DNA from: Cryptomeria japonica
Taxonomy: Eukaryota; Streptophyta; Pinopsida; Cupressales; Cupressaceae
DNA: 59,487 nucleotides
Direction: 5' to 3'
Assembly: GCF_030272615.1 (NCBI RefSeq)
Contig: NW_026729261.1
Location: forward strand, 1-59,487
Shown: positions 31,502 through 42,798 of the stretch, piece by piece
Numbering within the stretch: the stretch's first letter is position 1
Layout of the letters: each line of letters begins with the position of its first letter
Made by a program: the position numbers and the translations under genes
The notes under the pieces: model-generated
Told to the model about the DNA's origin: nothing
The model's input: the letters and a program-made list of their open reading frames with translations, nothing else
Databases searched by the model: none

Positions 31502-32899
31502 TGTAATGCCCCGCCATGAACCCTATAGGGAAACAACACATCTAGGCAACTAAAAGGTGAAATATATATATATATATATATAAAGGTTAAGTGCATTAAT
31601 TATAATATTGCACGTTTAATTACACAAGCAGAAGTCTAACAATGACATCCTAAAGGGTTACCAATGAAGATTACTTTGAAACTAAACAACTAACAAAGGT
31701 TAATCCAAGTATCCATCTAATTAGGAAATTCAATTGCAATTAATAAAACCATTCTTATAAAATTGAATTCCATATTGAAAGATGTAAAGTGTTACAATAT
31801 ATTTATTTTCAATGAACCATTTACACATAAGAAGAAAGATAACTTAAATAGACATACATTCCATTGAATTAAGATTACAATATTCAATAATTACATGGCT
31901 TCCAATAATACAAATGAAATACATAGGTTACAATGCCAAGGTTACATAGTTTACTGATACAATGACCACATGGTCTCAATGTACAATAATCTTGAACATG
32001 AGCTAATACATGAGTCACAAGCCAAGAAACACCACCGAAGACGATCCTCGCATGAAGGTATGAACACAAATATCTGATGGGAAGTGGAACTACCACCCGA
32101 CCATGTGATCCCAAAGTGGAACCACCCCATCGTGCTGGGAGATAGCAGAAGACCCTCAAGCAAGCAAGATAAGACAAGTACAACAGTATAACATGACTCC
32201 ACAAACCCATGTGACTCAACTCACATACACTAGTGACTCTAAGGAGAGAGTGTCATCGCATGGCTTAAGGTGGTTACCCTAGGTAGGCCTCCATAGGTCC
32301 TGGCCCCCATCCTGGGTTATCCTGGTAATCTCTCCTGAACCCTCGGCTCCATCTAAGCATCATGTGGACCCTACCAATCCCTTCATGAAGACAAGGTGGT
32401 AGGTTTGCCATTCCAGGCCTTCTCACCACATCATGAGTCTATACAAGCACTCAACCATGTGCGAGGCACATTATCTTAGTTTAATATTTTAGCTACCCAC
32501 CCCCTAATCAATTATTAGGTTATCATTTCTTAGCTGACTTTCGAGGGGTTATCCTACCATCCACTTTGGGCGCAGCCCCCGCTCGAAAGCCACTCTCTCT
32601 CATAGGATACTAACAGGAATGGTCTCTCTACGAAAACTCTATGGTGAAACTGACAGCCATAACTAATCCTGACAGAACTATAGGTGAAGGATACACAAAA
32701 TCATAAACCCAGGATTGACCATTTGGAATAAAACACACAATGGCTCACATCAACAGTGTTACACAACAACACCTAACCAAGGGGTATAACAACCGTTACA
32801 ACATGATAACAACTCAAAATCAGATTTTTAACAAAATATGCTTTTACCTGAAAACTACCATTTATTCTAAAGATCCTATAATAGGCAATCTTACACTTG
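31502..32899. mobile_element. LTR-like block, probably a truncated LTR or solo LTR
   Basis: Begins TGTAATGCCCCGCC exactly where the flanking 190-bp repeat is interrupted, as expected for an insertion boundary. It includes an (AT)n tract at 31563-31583 and a GC-richer section at 32080-32650. It has no gag or pol. The right end coincides with the start of duplication copy 2 at 32900, so its true end may have been lost at that breakpoint. Confidence 0.45.
31563..31583. repeat. (AT)n microsatellite
   Basis: About ten TA dinucleotides inside the LTR-like block. Confidence 0.9.
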
Positions 32900-33124
32900 A
32901 AATTCATTGAAAAGATAAAGTTACACTTACATTTTTAGATGAGTTCTACATAGAATTGGACAATTATAATAAAGGTTCATTAAACGTAGCTGTCTTTTAA
33001 TAGCCATCGAATTTTCGAAACATGAAGCTATTTGTGTCATGTTAGGCATATTTGAGACTCTTTACTTGTTTTATGAGCTCTTTCCGTCTCTCTTTGTTTG
33101 TATCATGTGGCAGATGAGCTCTGA

Positions 33125-33295
33125 GCTTACCACAGAGGACAAGTGTCTTTCATGACTGTCACCAGTTTAGTTGTTTGCCGCAGCTTGGCCTTCACCACTT
33201 TTGGGTTTATGGCTGCATTGTACACGGTGTTGGCGCATTGTATCTTCCCACCATACTCCTATATACCATGCAATAATTTCGCTTCTTCTATATAA
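33125..33295 (+). pseudogene. PGG-type C-terminal exon, copy 2
   Basis: Same frame as 8010-8180 with few changes (SLAFTT for SFAFTT, HCIFPP for HCMYPP), TAA at 33293. It lies downstream of the ankyrin exon at 16077 on the same strand, in the order expected of an ankyrin-PGG gene. Confidence 0.45.
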
Positions 33296-33386
33296 CCTTA
33301 AAAACTCCTTGTAATCATAATGAATGTGTAGTTAGTGTCTAACTATGTTATGATGGCCTTCGTGTTCCTTTTCCACGATTTTGAAA

Positions 33387-34288
33387 TGAAATTTTCAAAC
33401 ACGCATTCTCTAAATATTATCTAGATTAATTAACTAAAGCATGTATCTAAATGAAATTGGATGTTGTTGAAATGATGTGGATTAGATCAAACGATGTGAA
33501 AAGAAACAATTCTTTGTATGCTTTCTCAAACATGTCTTGATAGTTTTCTGCATCTATTTGTCTAGCTTTTTTATCGAGTGTTTTTCCTTCTATTTCTGGA
33601 TCGTTCAACATCTATGCTTGCGGAAACTTCAAATGTTGAGCTGTGCTCCCTTTGTCTTAGTCATGTTAAGCATGCTCGAAGTTGAGATCTTCTCCCCTGT
33701 TTAGTTAGTTTGCTTATGTTTTCTTTTCCGGATAGTTCTTCCCTTTCTAGTATGTATTTATGTAATTCCCATTTTTCACTTAATATTTATATATATACAC
33801 TAAATGCCTTTTGCCAAAACAAACAAACATCTATGCATAATATTTTTTGTTAAGGGTTTGATTTCTATTTGTAATAATGTCAAACCCATTTTGGGCATAC
33901 ATGTTAATTTAGAAAAGAATTTTGAAGACACTAAATTGGACCATGGGTTTGAAACTTCTTTGTGAAAGGAATCTAGGTAAGGTAAATACTTCTTATACAA
34001 ATCTCTAAGGAGAGTATGCAAAGAAAATATTATCTAAGTAATTTCAAGAGAAGATTTTTTTTTATAAATTCCAATCCCAAAAATAGATAATAAACAATAT
34101 ATTATGAGAAAGTCCTTTGTGAAAGAAATATTAAACCTCTAAACATCAATCCAATTTATTCACAACAATCATATGATTGCAATATAATTACAAGCTTAAT
34201 CCTTCATAAGAGACCAACACCAAGTGTAAAAACATTCCTGTAACATAATGTTCAAGAAATACACATGATACTATCACCATCTAGACCA
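33387..34288. other. 902-bp segment missing from copy 1
   Basis: Contains the 58-bp segment shared with 16463-16520 and otherwise no gene. Its tail near 33780-33830 (CACTTAATATTTATATA, CCAAAACAAACAAAC) is retro-tail-like. It is probably ancestral, since the copy-1 junction shows a deletion scar. Confidence 0.5.
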
Positions 34289-34892
34289 CTAACTAAATAT
34301 AACAACCTAAAAAAAAATATAGTACAAAACCAACAAAGAAAACCATGTCTTAACTATGGTGCACAAATCTATATGTAATATCTAGTGCCCCTCTCCATGA
34401 TGTTTTAATGAGGTAATATCACTTTGGAGACATTATCTTCATTCAAAGATCCTCTATGATATATCATAAATTGTGTCGTAAGTTTGTCAATATACATAGA
34501 CTACTTTATAACCTTCTTTACACATGTTCATCTATATATCATAAAATTGAAATAGAATCTCTTATGCATATTATAATATTGTACATTCTCTTATACACTT
34601 TACATAGCATAGATGCACTTTTACACATCCCAAGACATATTACACATGGTGATTTGTCCCATCTCAAAGGTTTAATCCCTTATACATGATAATATTAAAA
34701 ATTAAATGCATGTTAATTAATAAATCGACCATCAAGAAAGAATGGTTTACAAAATCCAACCCAAAATTTCCCCACTTATTATATATTTTACAGAAGAAAA
34801 AGCAAAATTGAACAAGCAATGATTTATTTGATATTGGTCATGAATAGATTCACTACACCATATAAAATCATTTAATCTTATTTTAATTTAAT
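34289..34892. other. AT-rich interval, copy 2 of 8301-8900
   Basis: Same content as in copy 1; no additional features. Confidence 0.45.
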
Positions 34893-35028
34893 CATGCATT
34901 TATAACATTCACCAAAGTGTCAAACTTTTCTATCACAAGCCTCCCATCTTCCACCATCTCAGGAATAACATAACATTGAACATCAATGTGCTTTGCTTTT
35001 GCATAAAAAAAAGTCATGTTTTTGGAAA
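34893..35028 (-). pseudogene. Ty1/copia RNase H relic, copy 2
   Basis: Near-identical to 8905-9040. A run of extra A residues near 35010 shifts the frame relative to copy 1. Confidence 0.68.
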
Positions 35029-36057
35029 CTAATGATATTGTTTTAATATAATCATGATTAAGTTCCACGTACTCTACTTTATAGTGGAAACATTAGCCAT
35101 AATTTACCTTTTAATTGTCCAAGTTACTATAACATTAAATAGGGTACACATTTTCTAGTAGAAATTATTTATCAACATCTTAAATTTAATCTAATTCTTG
35201 AAACCTTTAAATCTATACTAAGTTGTCTAGTTGATGCAAAGCATCACTATCATTACTTCATGAAGTATTTGAGTTTCTTATTATAAAAATATAGTACTCT
35301 ATTAAAGTTAATCTTTATCATAAATTATTTGAGTGTCTTTTACTATAGAAAAAAAGTTAAATTTCCTAGAACTATTAAATATTTGAACACTCTCAAGGTT
35401 GTGGTTGATATATAAAGGATGGAATCATTGTGGAGAGAAATAGAGAAGTATGTGTTGTATGAGGTATATGTGTAGCAATTCAATGGTCCAAAAGTGTTAC
35501 AGATCAATGATAAAGACAATTTCAAACTTGTTTTGAATTGTGAACTATGATCAACATTTCAGTGGATATGGTTCTAAATAGTTTAACTCTATTTATGTCT
35601 TTGCATATGAAGCATTATATCTATCTTTCAAGGGGATACAACTTTGCACATTGCAGCTTGGAATAAATATGACCTTTGAATTTTTTTTAGGTGGTTTATG
35701 CTTATTTGTCTTTAATCTATTTTTCTTTTATTCTATCAAAGTCGACTACAACAATGTTTGAAATAATTTTTTTTTGTTTCACCTAACTGATAATGATGAA
35801 TTTTTTATTTATTTATAATTAACTATATATATTTTATGATTTATAGAAGGTGGCTTTATATTCGAATAAATTTTTTTTCAGTTATTGGAAAGAGTATGGA
35901 GAATAGTATAAATAATCTAGTAGTTAATTTTATAGTTGTCTTGGGTGATGTGAAAGATATGTGTATATAGAAATTAAAAAATAGTAAATACAACTTAAGT
36001 ATATGTGTTTTGTAAAAAAATAAAATAAAGAAAAATAATAGATAACTTTAAAAATAT
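35029..36057. other. AT-rich spacer, copy 2 of 9041-10099
   Basis: No gene seen. Confidence 0.5.
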
Positions 36058-36129
36058 TTTAAAGGAAAGAAAAATATATCCTTTTCTTTTAGCTTTAAAG
36101 GAAAGAAAAATATATCCTTTTCTTTTAGC
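36058..36129. repeat. Tandem duplication of 36 bp, copy 2 only
   Basis: 36058-36093 is repeated exactly at 36094-36129. Copy 1 has a single unit near 10075. Confidence 0.85.
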
Positions 36130-37950
36130 AGGATCTGGAACCCAAAAAATAACGCTACCTAGAGGAATAATCATCACAAAACCAACAGCCCAACCACAAC
36201 CGAGACTAAAAAGGACTAGCCTCTAAAACAAACATAAGGGTTTTACTAAGGCTCCCTTAACCTTCATCTGACAACATGGGTTTTCTAGGCACCCATAACC
36301 TTCAAAGACACTAGACTACAATAGGTAGCCATACATTCAAGATCAAGACTCAGAGGGTTTTGAACGACTCCCCTAACCAGCAACCTGGGTTTTGAACTAG
36401 CCCCCAAAACTAGCAGAGAAGGGTTTTCCTAGGCTCCCTTAACCTGCAACATAGATATCAGGTTGCCAAAAACAAAACCTATCCTTAACCAAAAACCAAA
36501 ACAACAAGTGGCCAGGCTGGGCCCTTGAAAACTACTAGCATCTAGCTTGCTTGTGGGTTTTACAAGGCTCCCACAACTTGAACCAGACATCAATAAAATA
36601 AAATAAAAATAACAACCAAGAGGGGGATTTTGAAAGGCTTCTCGAAACTTCACAGTGGGTTTTAAAGTGGCTCCCATAACCAGCAGTAGGGTACCCGTCA
36701 CCACCCAACATCTGATTAGCACTTGCTTTCCAGCATGAAAACCTCTCCACCTCAATAAGAAAGGAAACCACCTCAATACGAGCTGGAGTGAAAGAGACCA
36801 AGTATAGGGAAAGTGAAGTAGATGACCCCAAAACAAAGACTAGTAGCCAACAAATATTCACATGATGCTTAGCTAGAAAGAAGGGTTTTGAAAAGGCTCC
36901 CAAAACCTTGAATAGAAACAGAGGCCAGTACCAAAAGGACTCTATGCCAATAAGTTTCACCAAAGTCTCCACCTCTAAAGGAGAAGAGGGAAAGAAACCC
37001 ATCAGCAAAGAGACAATAACAAGAGCACATCCAACCTCGAACAGAAAGGTATCCAATACCCCCATCAGGATCCATCCCACCAAATTCCACCCACAACTCT
37101 TCCCCTCTATAGAAGAGTGGTCCACCTCAATAAGACAGAGAGAGATAAAAGGAAGAAAGACAACCAGTGGAACACCAGAGAATCTTTTGAAAATAATAGA
37201 TCCATAAAAGCACTCACAATCTGCAAGAGAAAACTTAGAAATATCACACCAAAAAGATGTAGGGACCTCCTAGATAGAGTTCCCCAGCCACACCAGATCA
37301 TTCCGAAAGGCCAAAACACAACCCATGGGGAGAAAGGACTGTAGAAAAAAAAAACCTCCACCTGGATCCCAAACATCCCCTTCACACCAAGGCACAACCA
37401 GGATAGCACAAACTATGAACAAAGCCACTGTAGCCACCACCAAAACTTTCTTGCGAAGCAACATGACTAGCAAAAGGATCTCCACCTCATAGGCCGACCA
37501 GGTCTAGAAGAAAGCTCAACCCAGATCCAGATCCCAGCTCCCGTAGATCCAATGGCCTCCATTGCCAACACAGAAAGGAAGAGTAGCAATGGGGTAAGGG
37601 CAAATATCCCCAACACCATCCACACTCTAAGTCGCACCCACAATGCCCACGACAAAAAGCATCAATGGGAAAAATATTCTGCCATCAGCCAAATAGGGCA
37701 ATGGGGAGCAGAGTCAGGACACATCCCTCCCAACGACCAGAAGAAACGAAAGTGTCCAGATCACTGGAAAAAATGTTGACCTCCACCAAGACCCAAACCC
37801 CACCAGGATCGACCACCTCCTCATCTCCATCATCTCCTTCCTTCGCTGCATCTTCTCCTCCATTGGCTACCCCTGAAACCTTAGCTCCAGCGATGCTTCC
37901 CACTTCCCGCATCTTCTCCATTTTTTTGTCTCTACTTTTGAATTATGTTA
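36130..37950 (-). mobile_element. Unclassified retrosequence with motif array, copy 2
   Basis: Duplicate of 10100-11930 with the same nine motif copies (first near 36237, last near 36882). A longer open stretch survives on the minus strand (36535-37125) because some stops of copy 1 are absent, but its product is low-complexity hydrophobic sequence and I recognise no domain. Start-like MEKMREVGSIAGAKVSGVAN near 37920. Confidence 0.45.
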
Positions 37951-38228
37951 TAAATGTTTTAAATATTAAAATGTAGAAAATAATAAAATTTAATTAATCT
38001 AAAACCTATTTTAAATCCACATACCTAATCTTATTAGTTTCTATAATATAAATTCAATTTCTTTAAAAAAGATATTATTTCATATTAATAATTTGTCTTA
38101 TCACAAATATAAAAGGTGAACATGATAAATACCTTGTTTTCCCCATGAAATGTGAGGGATTGTTGAAAGGTTTTAGTGTTCAACAAATATAAGTTTTATT
38201 TTATATAATAATATGTTGTTTTTATAAC
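37951..38228. other. AT-rich spacer, copy 2 of 11931-12207
   Basis: No gene seen. Confidence 0.45.
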
Positions 38229-38245
38229 AACAAATAATATTTTGT
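38229..38245 (+). repeat. Target-site duplication of the LINE, copy 2, 5' side
   Basis: AACAAATAATATTTTGT, repeated at 48910-48926. Confidence 0.85.
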
Positions 38246-38784
38246 ATCAATATCTTTTTTTGGATCCTTCTGCAGAATAAAATCCCCACCACTGATAATA
38301 TGTACAAAAGAGGCTTCCATCTCCCCAATAGGTGTTACCTTTTCCTAAATGAAGAAGAGAATGTTAACCATATCTCCTTTCTCTATTCCTTCTCCCATTC
38401 TATTTGGTCACAGATCTTGTATTTATGGAATTTGAACTAGGTCTTTCTTGCTTCTATTCAAGAGTGCTTCATTGGTTGGAGATGCCTCTCCATGAAAAAT
38501 TCTATCAAACAATTATGGGATTTAATTCTTCCTCATGTGGTATGGTGAATTTGGAAATAGAGGAACAACAAAATATTCAGAGACTCCTACTCCTCTCTTG
38601 AAATGGTTTTTACTAAAATCAAGTGGGCCATTTTGGAAAATCTAAAAGATGATGGTAAGCCTCTTCTTTTTAGCAACAAGGATGAATTGGAACTGTTAAA
38701 CAATTAGAATGTTTCTACCTCTTTAGACAGGAATGAAAAGAAGGATAAGAGAGATAGTAGTAAGTGGTCTTTTCCTCTGACTGG

Positions 38785-39058
38785 TTGGATCAAAGTTAAT
38801 TTTGATGGGGTGGCCAAGGGGAACCCAGGTTCGATTGGGTGTGGGGGACTGATAAGAAATGAAGCTGGCTATTGTATTGTGGTGTTGGCTCTCCCCTTGG
38901 GATCTTAGACCAACCATCTAGCCGAAGCCATGGCATCTTACCAAGCTCTTGCCCTTGCTAAATCTTTTTGATTTAATAATTTTTGGCTCGAGGGAGATTC
39001 AAATAACATTGTAAAATGCCTAAAGGGTCTTTCCCCCCCACCATGGACCATCAAAAAT
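38785..39058 (+). pseudogene. LINE RNase H, copy 2, N-terminal part
   Basis: WIKVNFDGVAKGNPGSIGCG and WLEGDSNNIVKCLKGL, cut by the LTR element at the ATTAT target. The remainder (QANEIIKSFERCIISHSYRE, WAANMVACAN) continues at 46562-46855. The CGA Arg codon in SFERC is TGA in copy 1. Confidence 0.82.
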
Positions 39059-39063
39059 ATTAT
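39059..39063 (+). repeat. LTR-element target duplication, left
   Basis: ATTAT, matching 46557-46561 and the single site at 13039-13043 in copy 1. Confidence 0.92.
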
Positions 39064-40164
39064 TGTAAAGCAGAAAATCAAACCCTAGGTGTTCTCCCCC
39101 ACTCCAAGGAGAAGGGGGGTCACTAGGATTGATGGTTTTCACTTAGGAGGGACTTTACATTCAAAAGAGGGGTTGAAACCCATAAGATCCAATCCCACAC
39201 AATGCAAGATTGGATTCTAAATGAGTTTCAAGGGTTGTGACATCAAGGATACCCTCTTTTGTAAAGATTGTAGATAGAAAGATTGAGCTAAGAATGCATG
39301 TAAAGTGAGAAAGATTCACTTATAAATAGAGATAGGAATATAGGATGAAGCTGCGGACCTGGAATTAGCAGTAAAATGTCGAGATGATGCTGTTCTGCAA
39401 ATTTGGGCGAAAGTTGATGGGACGATGGTGCTCGGCGTGCACACGGTCCTCCGAAAAATCCACGAAACGAAGGGGGATCTGTTCGTCTCTGCACAAGGAT
39501 TCCATATCTTCAATTACAGCCGCGTACCTGCAACCTTGTTGTAAGAATGTTTGTATTCTTACATGCAAAGGTGTAAATGTTGTTGTATGTTGTATGTTGT
39601 ATGTGGTATGTGATCTCCTCTTCAATGGTTGAATCCTTGTCTTGAATTCAACACCTAGCCTTGAATGGAAACTTAGAATGATCAATTGCTTGAAGGAATG
39701 CTTGAATTCTTGAATGCTTGAATATCGTTTCCGCCTTTTTTTCATCTTCTCAAAATGGGAGAGGAAATGTAGTTTATATACTTGCCAATTAGGGTTGATA
39801 GACTGATTTTTCCGACCTTAGGCCGACCTGGGAAGATTATTTTCCAATTTGCAAACTTAAAGACCCGAAGCCCCAAAAGAGACCGGGCCCAAAAATAGGG
39901 CCAGGGACCAGGGCACTGGGCGCCATGGTTCTGGGGGACCAGGGCGCTAGGCGCCCTCGTCCTGAAGGACCAGGGCGCTGGGCACCATGGTCCCACCTCC
40001 AGGGACAACAGGGTGCAAGGAGGATCAAGCCAGGGTGCTGAAAAATGCAGTTTTTGATGTCATGAACAAGTTTCGGGGTCTCCATTCAGGTTCAGTGTTG
40101 CGTTGCCATCGTGAAGACCCAAATGTAGTCGAAATTGCAAGTGTCACAATTTTAGGATGCTACA
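39064..40164 (-). repeat. 3' LTR (element orientation), 1101 bp
   Basis: Begins TGTAAAGCAG, ends GATGCTACA. It carries three 31-bp GC-rich units (39905-39997) and a TGTATGT-rich microsatellite (about 39575-39612). Confidence 0.92.
39905..39997 (-). repeat. GC-rich 31-bp repeats in the LTR (three units)
   Basis: Units begin GGACCAGGGC at 39905, 39936 and 39967. Each can fold: GGACCAGGGCGC pairs with GCGCCATGGTCC with one mismatch. The partner LTR has two units (46328, 46359). Confidence 0.8.
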
Positions 40165-40180
40165 TTTAGCCCCCACTTTA
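40165..40180 (-). promoter_or_regulatory. Polypurine tract of the LTR element
   Basis: The minus strand reads TAAAGTGGGGGCTAAA directly before the 3' LTR, the expected plus-strand priming site. Confidence 0.85.
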
Positions 40181-40911
40181 GCGGGAGTATAAGCGTACGC
40201 CCATACTTCTGGTAAAGTACAAGGAAACAACATTGAAAGACTTTCACCACGTCAAGAAGGCAAGATATACCAAGCCCCCAGTGGACTAAGGATCTTACGA
40301 ATTCGATTGACAAAGTAAAAGGGAAGATCACGAGGGAGAACCATGACTGTTAGTAGTAAGGTTCCCTCACTATGAGTCATGCCAGAGAAATACCAAAATT
40401 TTTCAAGGCAAAGCTAAGTTTGTCAAGAAATTTTCAAGTATCTTGAAGAGATATGAATAGGGTGTATGCACCCCTACGTTAAAGCGATCGTACATGCCTC
40501 ATCGGGGGTGATTGCTTTAAGGTAGTGATACATATAGGAAATGAGAAGGAAAGGAGTACGTTATCACAAGGATTTAGCCCCCAAGTGTGAGATAAGCCCA
40601 ATGATAATAGACACAAAACACAAAGCACAAGGTGACTTCGCTTTCCTTGGGGTCAGTATGCTGTATGATTATTCATGTGTATATCACATGTATGTATGCA
40701 TAATTGTTCTTCATTCCCCAATCAAGGAAGGTCACCTAGAAGAAGGGAACACATGTGTCTTTTGAGTCAACATGAGAGAGACCAAAAGAGATCTCAATGC
40801 TTTGCATCGTCCTCAAGTAGACAACACTAAGGACAAAAAATAGAAGAATGGGAATAACACATAGAAGAAGTAACAAAAGAGAGGAGAAAAGAGTCTGCTA
40901 TGCTAATGAAA
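40181..40911 (-). other. 3' untranslated part of the LTR element
   Basis: No ORF of note on the sense (minus) strand. It includes partly complementary TTAAAGCGATCGT and GATTGCTTTAA words (about 40480-40521). Confidence 0.5.
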
Positions 40912-42798
40912 CTAGTCTAGCACGTCATCTACCCCCCGATCTTGTTGATCAATGTTTCGGGGAGGTAGGGAACACGCTAGAGGAGGAACATCCAACACAG
41001 CAGATGGAGCTATCACAAGATCCAAACAAGGGCTATGTTCATGTTCCAAGCCACGTTGTTCTTGTCTAGGAGCTAGGATAAGTGCTTTAGAAAATTCGTT
41101 AGATAAATGGTTATCAACATCAACAGATTCATATTCACTATTAAAATGAAAAGAAGTAACATTTTCATCATGAATAACATTTTCATCTATATCATCATCA
41201 AGATTTATAAAAATAGGATCTTTAACTTGCACAGGATCAAGACCATCATGCATCTTATGTTTAGGAGATTTTGGCTCAATTTCTGTTTGAGGAGAAAATG
41301 GAATAATGCTAGCTGAAGGTGTTTTTGGGAATTGCAAAGTTTGAGAAGCAGCTGCCTGAGCTCTAAGACGACGCTTCCGTCGGCATTCACGTGTAGAACG
41401 ATTTTGTCTAGTCTTAGTAGGAAGTTGAGAAGATTGAGGAGGAGGAATATTCTCATCCTTATCACTTGGGTGTTTAGGTTGTGGTCTCTTAGGTTGGATA
41501 ATAGGAGAAGAAGAAGTTCTCTTCTCTCTATAAAAAGAAGGAGGAGGAACTGCTCCATATAAAGGAAGAGTATTTGGTTTAGGAAGGAGACCAAGTCCAT
41601 CATGACGAGGAGGTATAGGTCTACTTTTAGGAAGTTTATTAGGCATAGACATAGTCACATCCATAGGGATGGGTTGGGAATCTTCTTGAGGAAAGACATT
41701 AGTTTTATCTTTCAAAGGAAGAACTTCCTTCTCAAGAATGATAGGAATATCAAGTTTGGGTGTTCTAGGTTCACTTAGAGATAGGATCATATCTTTTTTC
41801 CACTTTTGATAAGATTTGAAAAGATGATTACTTCGTGGAGGAAGAGATTGGAATTGTTTAGGCCAAAAGTAATCAATAGGAACGCTAGAAGTTCTTTCAG
41901 CTGGTTTAAAGAGACTATGATTGACAGTAAGAACTTCACCATTATGGGGAAATTTCAAACACTTATGAATAGGAGAAGCAATAGCTTTCATGGAAGATAG
42001 CCAAGGATAGCCTAGCGTCACACGAAATTGTTTGGACGATGGAATAATAGCAAAGCTCACATCAAGGGATTTGTTATGGACCTCAATAGGTAATGTAATA
42101 GAACCAATTTTAGGAGAAGAAAATGCATCAAATAGTTTCACAACCACATTTGTTTCATCATAGATCACTTGATTCAATTGCAAAATAAAAAGAAATTCTT
42201 CAGTAATGATATTAACCATGCAAGAAGGATCAATAAGCACTCCACGGCAAGGTGTATTCTTGACTTTTGCAACTATGTATAAAGGACCATCAGGTGCCCT
42301 GATAGTTTCACTAGAATCAAATGTGATGGAAGGTTCTTTAGGGTTTTCTTGCTGCTCTACAAAGTTGATCACATTCGGAGTCATAGACACAAGACCATCA
42401 GATGAGAAAGAGGAATCATTAGTCTCAATCACATTAGAGGTATGAGAAGGTAATGGATCCGTAAAAATCTTAAGATTTTGGTTAGGAAGAGCTACAGATG
42501 TATTGCCTTTATCATTTACACCAGAAACAGAGATAGTATTATTATCAATCAAATCTTGAATTTTACCCTTTAAAGCAAAACATTTTTCAGTATCATGCCC
42601 AGGTTGACGATGAAATTGACAAAAAGATTTGTTATCAAAATAGGGTGAATTAATCTTTGCAGGATCTATTTGCCTTATAGGAGGAAGAGTAAGCACATTT
42701 TGTTCCAATAATTTATTCATAATACTATGCAATGATTGGAGTAAACTTTCTCTCTTTCTTGAAAAACTTAGAAATAGGAGGCACACCTGATGCTGCAT
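40912..42798 (-). pseudogene. Zinc-knuckle, degenerate aspartic protease and basic tail of the LTR element
   Basis: 628 open codons. Near residues 60-75 is FCQFHRQPGHDTEKCFALKG, a C-x2-H-x4-GH-x4-C knuckle variant of plant gypsy elements. Around residues 170-270 is a retropepsin-like domain (LYIVAKVKNTPCRGVLIDPS, then IITEEFL and LGYPWLSS). The catalytic D-T/S/G-G is D-P-S here, so activity is doubtful. The remaining ~350 residues are proline-rich and basic (RECRRKRRLRAQAAASQ) with an acidic C-terminus, with no RT. This frame is +1 relative to gag, and the two overlap at 42725-42798. Comparison with related elements suggests a frameshift near 42740 rather than a true separate start. Confidence 0.75.

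Noticed and set aside
31884-32219. 111-codon minus-strand ORF in the LTR-like block
   Set aside because: Composition is Cys/Tyr/His-rich without a domain pattern, and overlapping frames are also open. Most likely chance in a GC-richer LTR.
36535-37125. 196-codon minus-strand ORF in the motif-array retrosequence
   Set aside because: Open only because the region is poor in minus-strand stops. Copy 1 is interrupted, and the product is repetitive (GxxxKP/FxNP words from the nucleotide motif).
41332-41562. Arg/Leu-rich plus-strand ORF
   Set aside because: Antisense shadow of the proline/basic-rich tail of the LTR element's minus-strand ORF.
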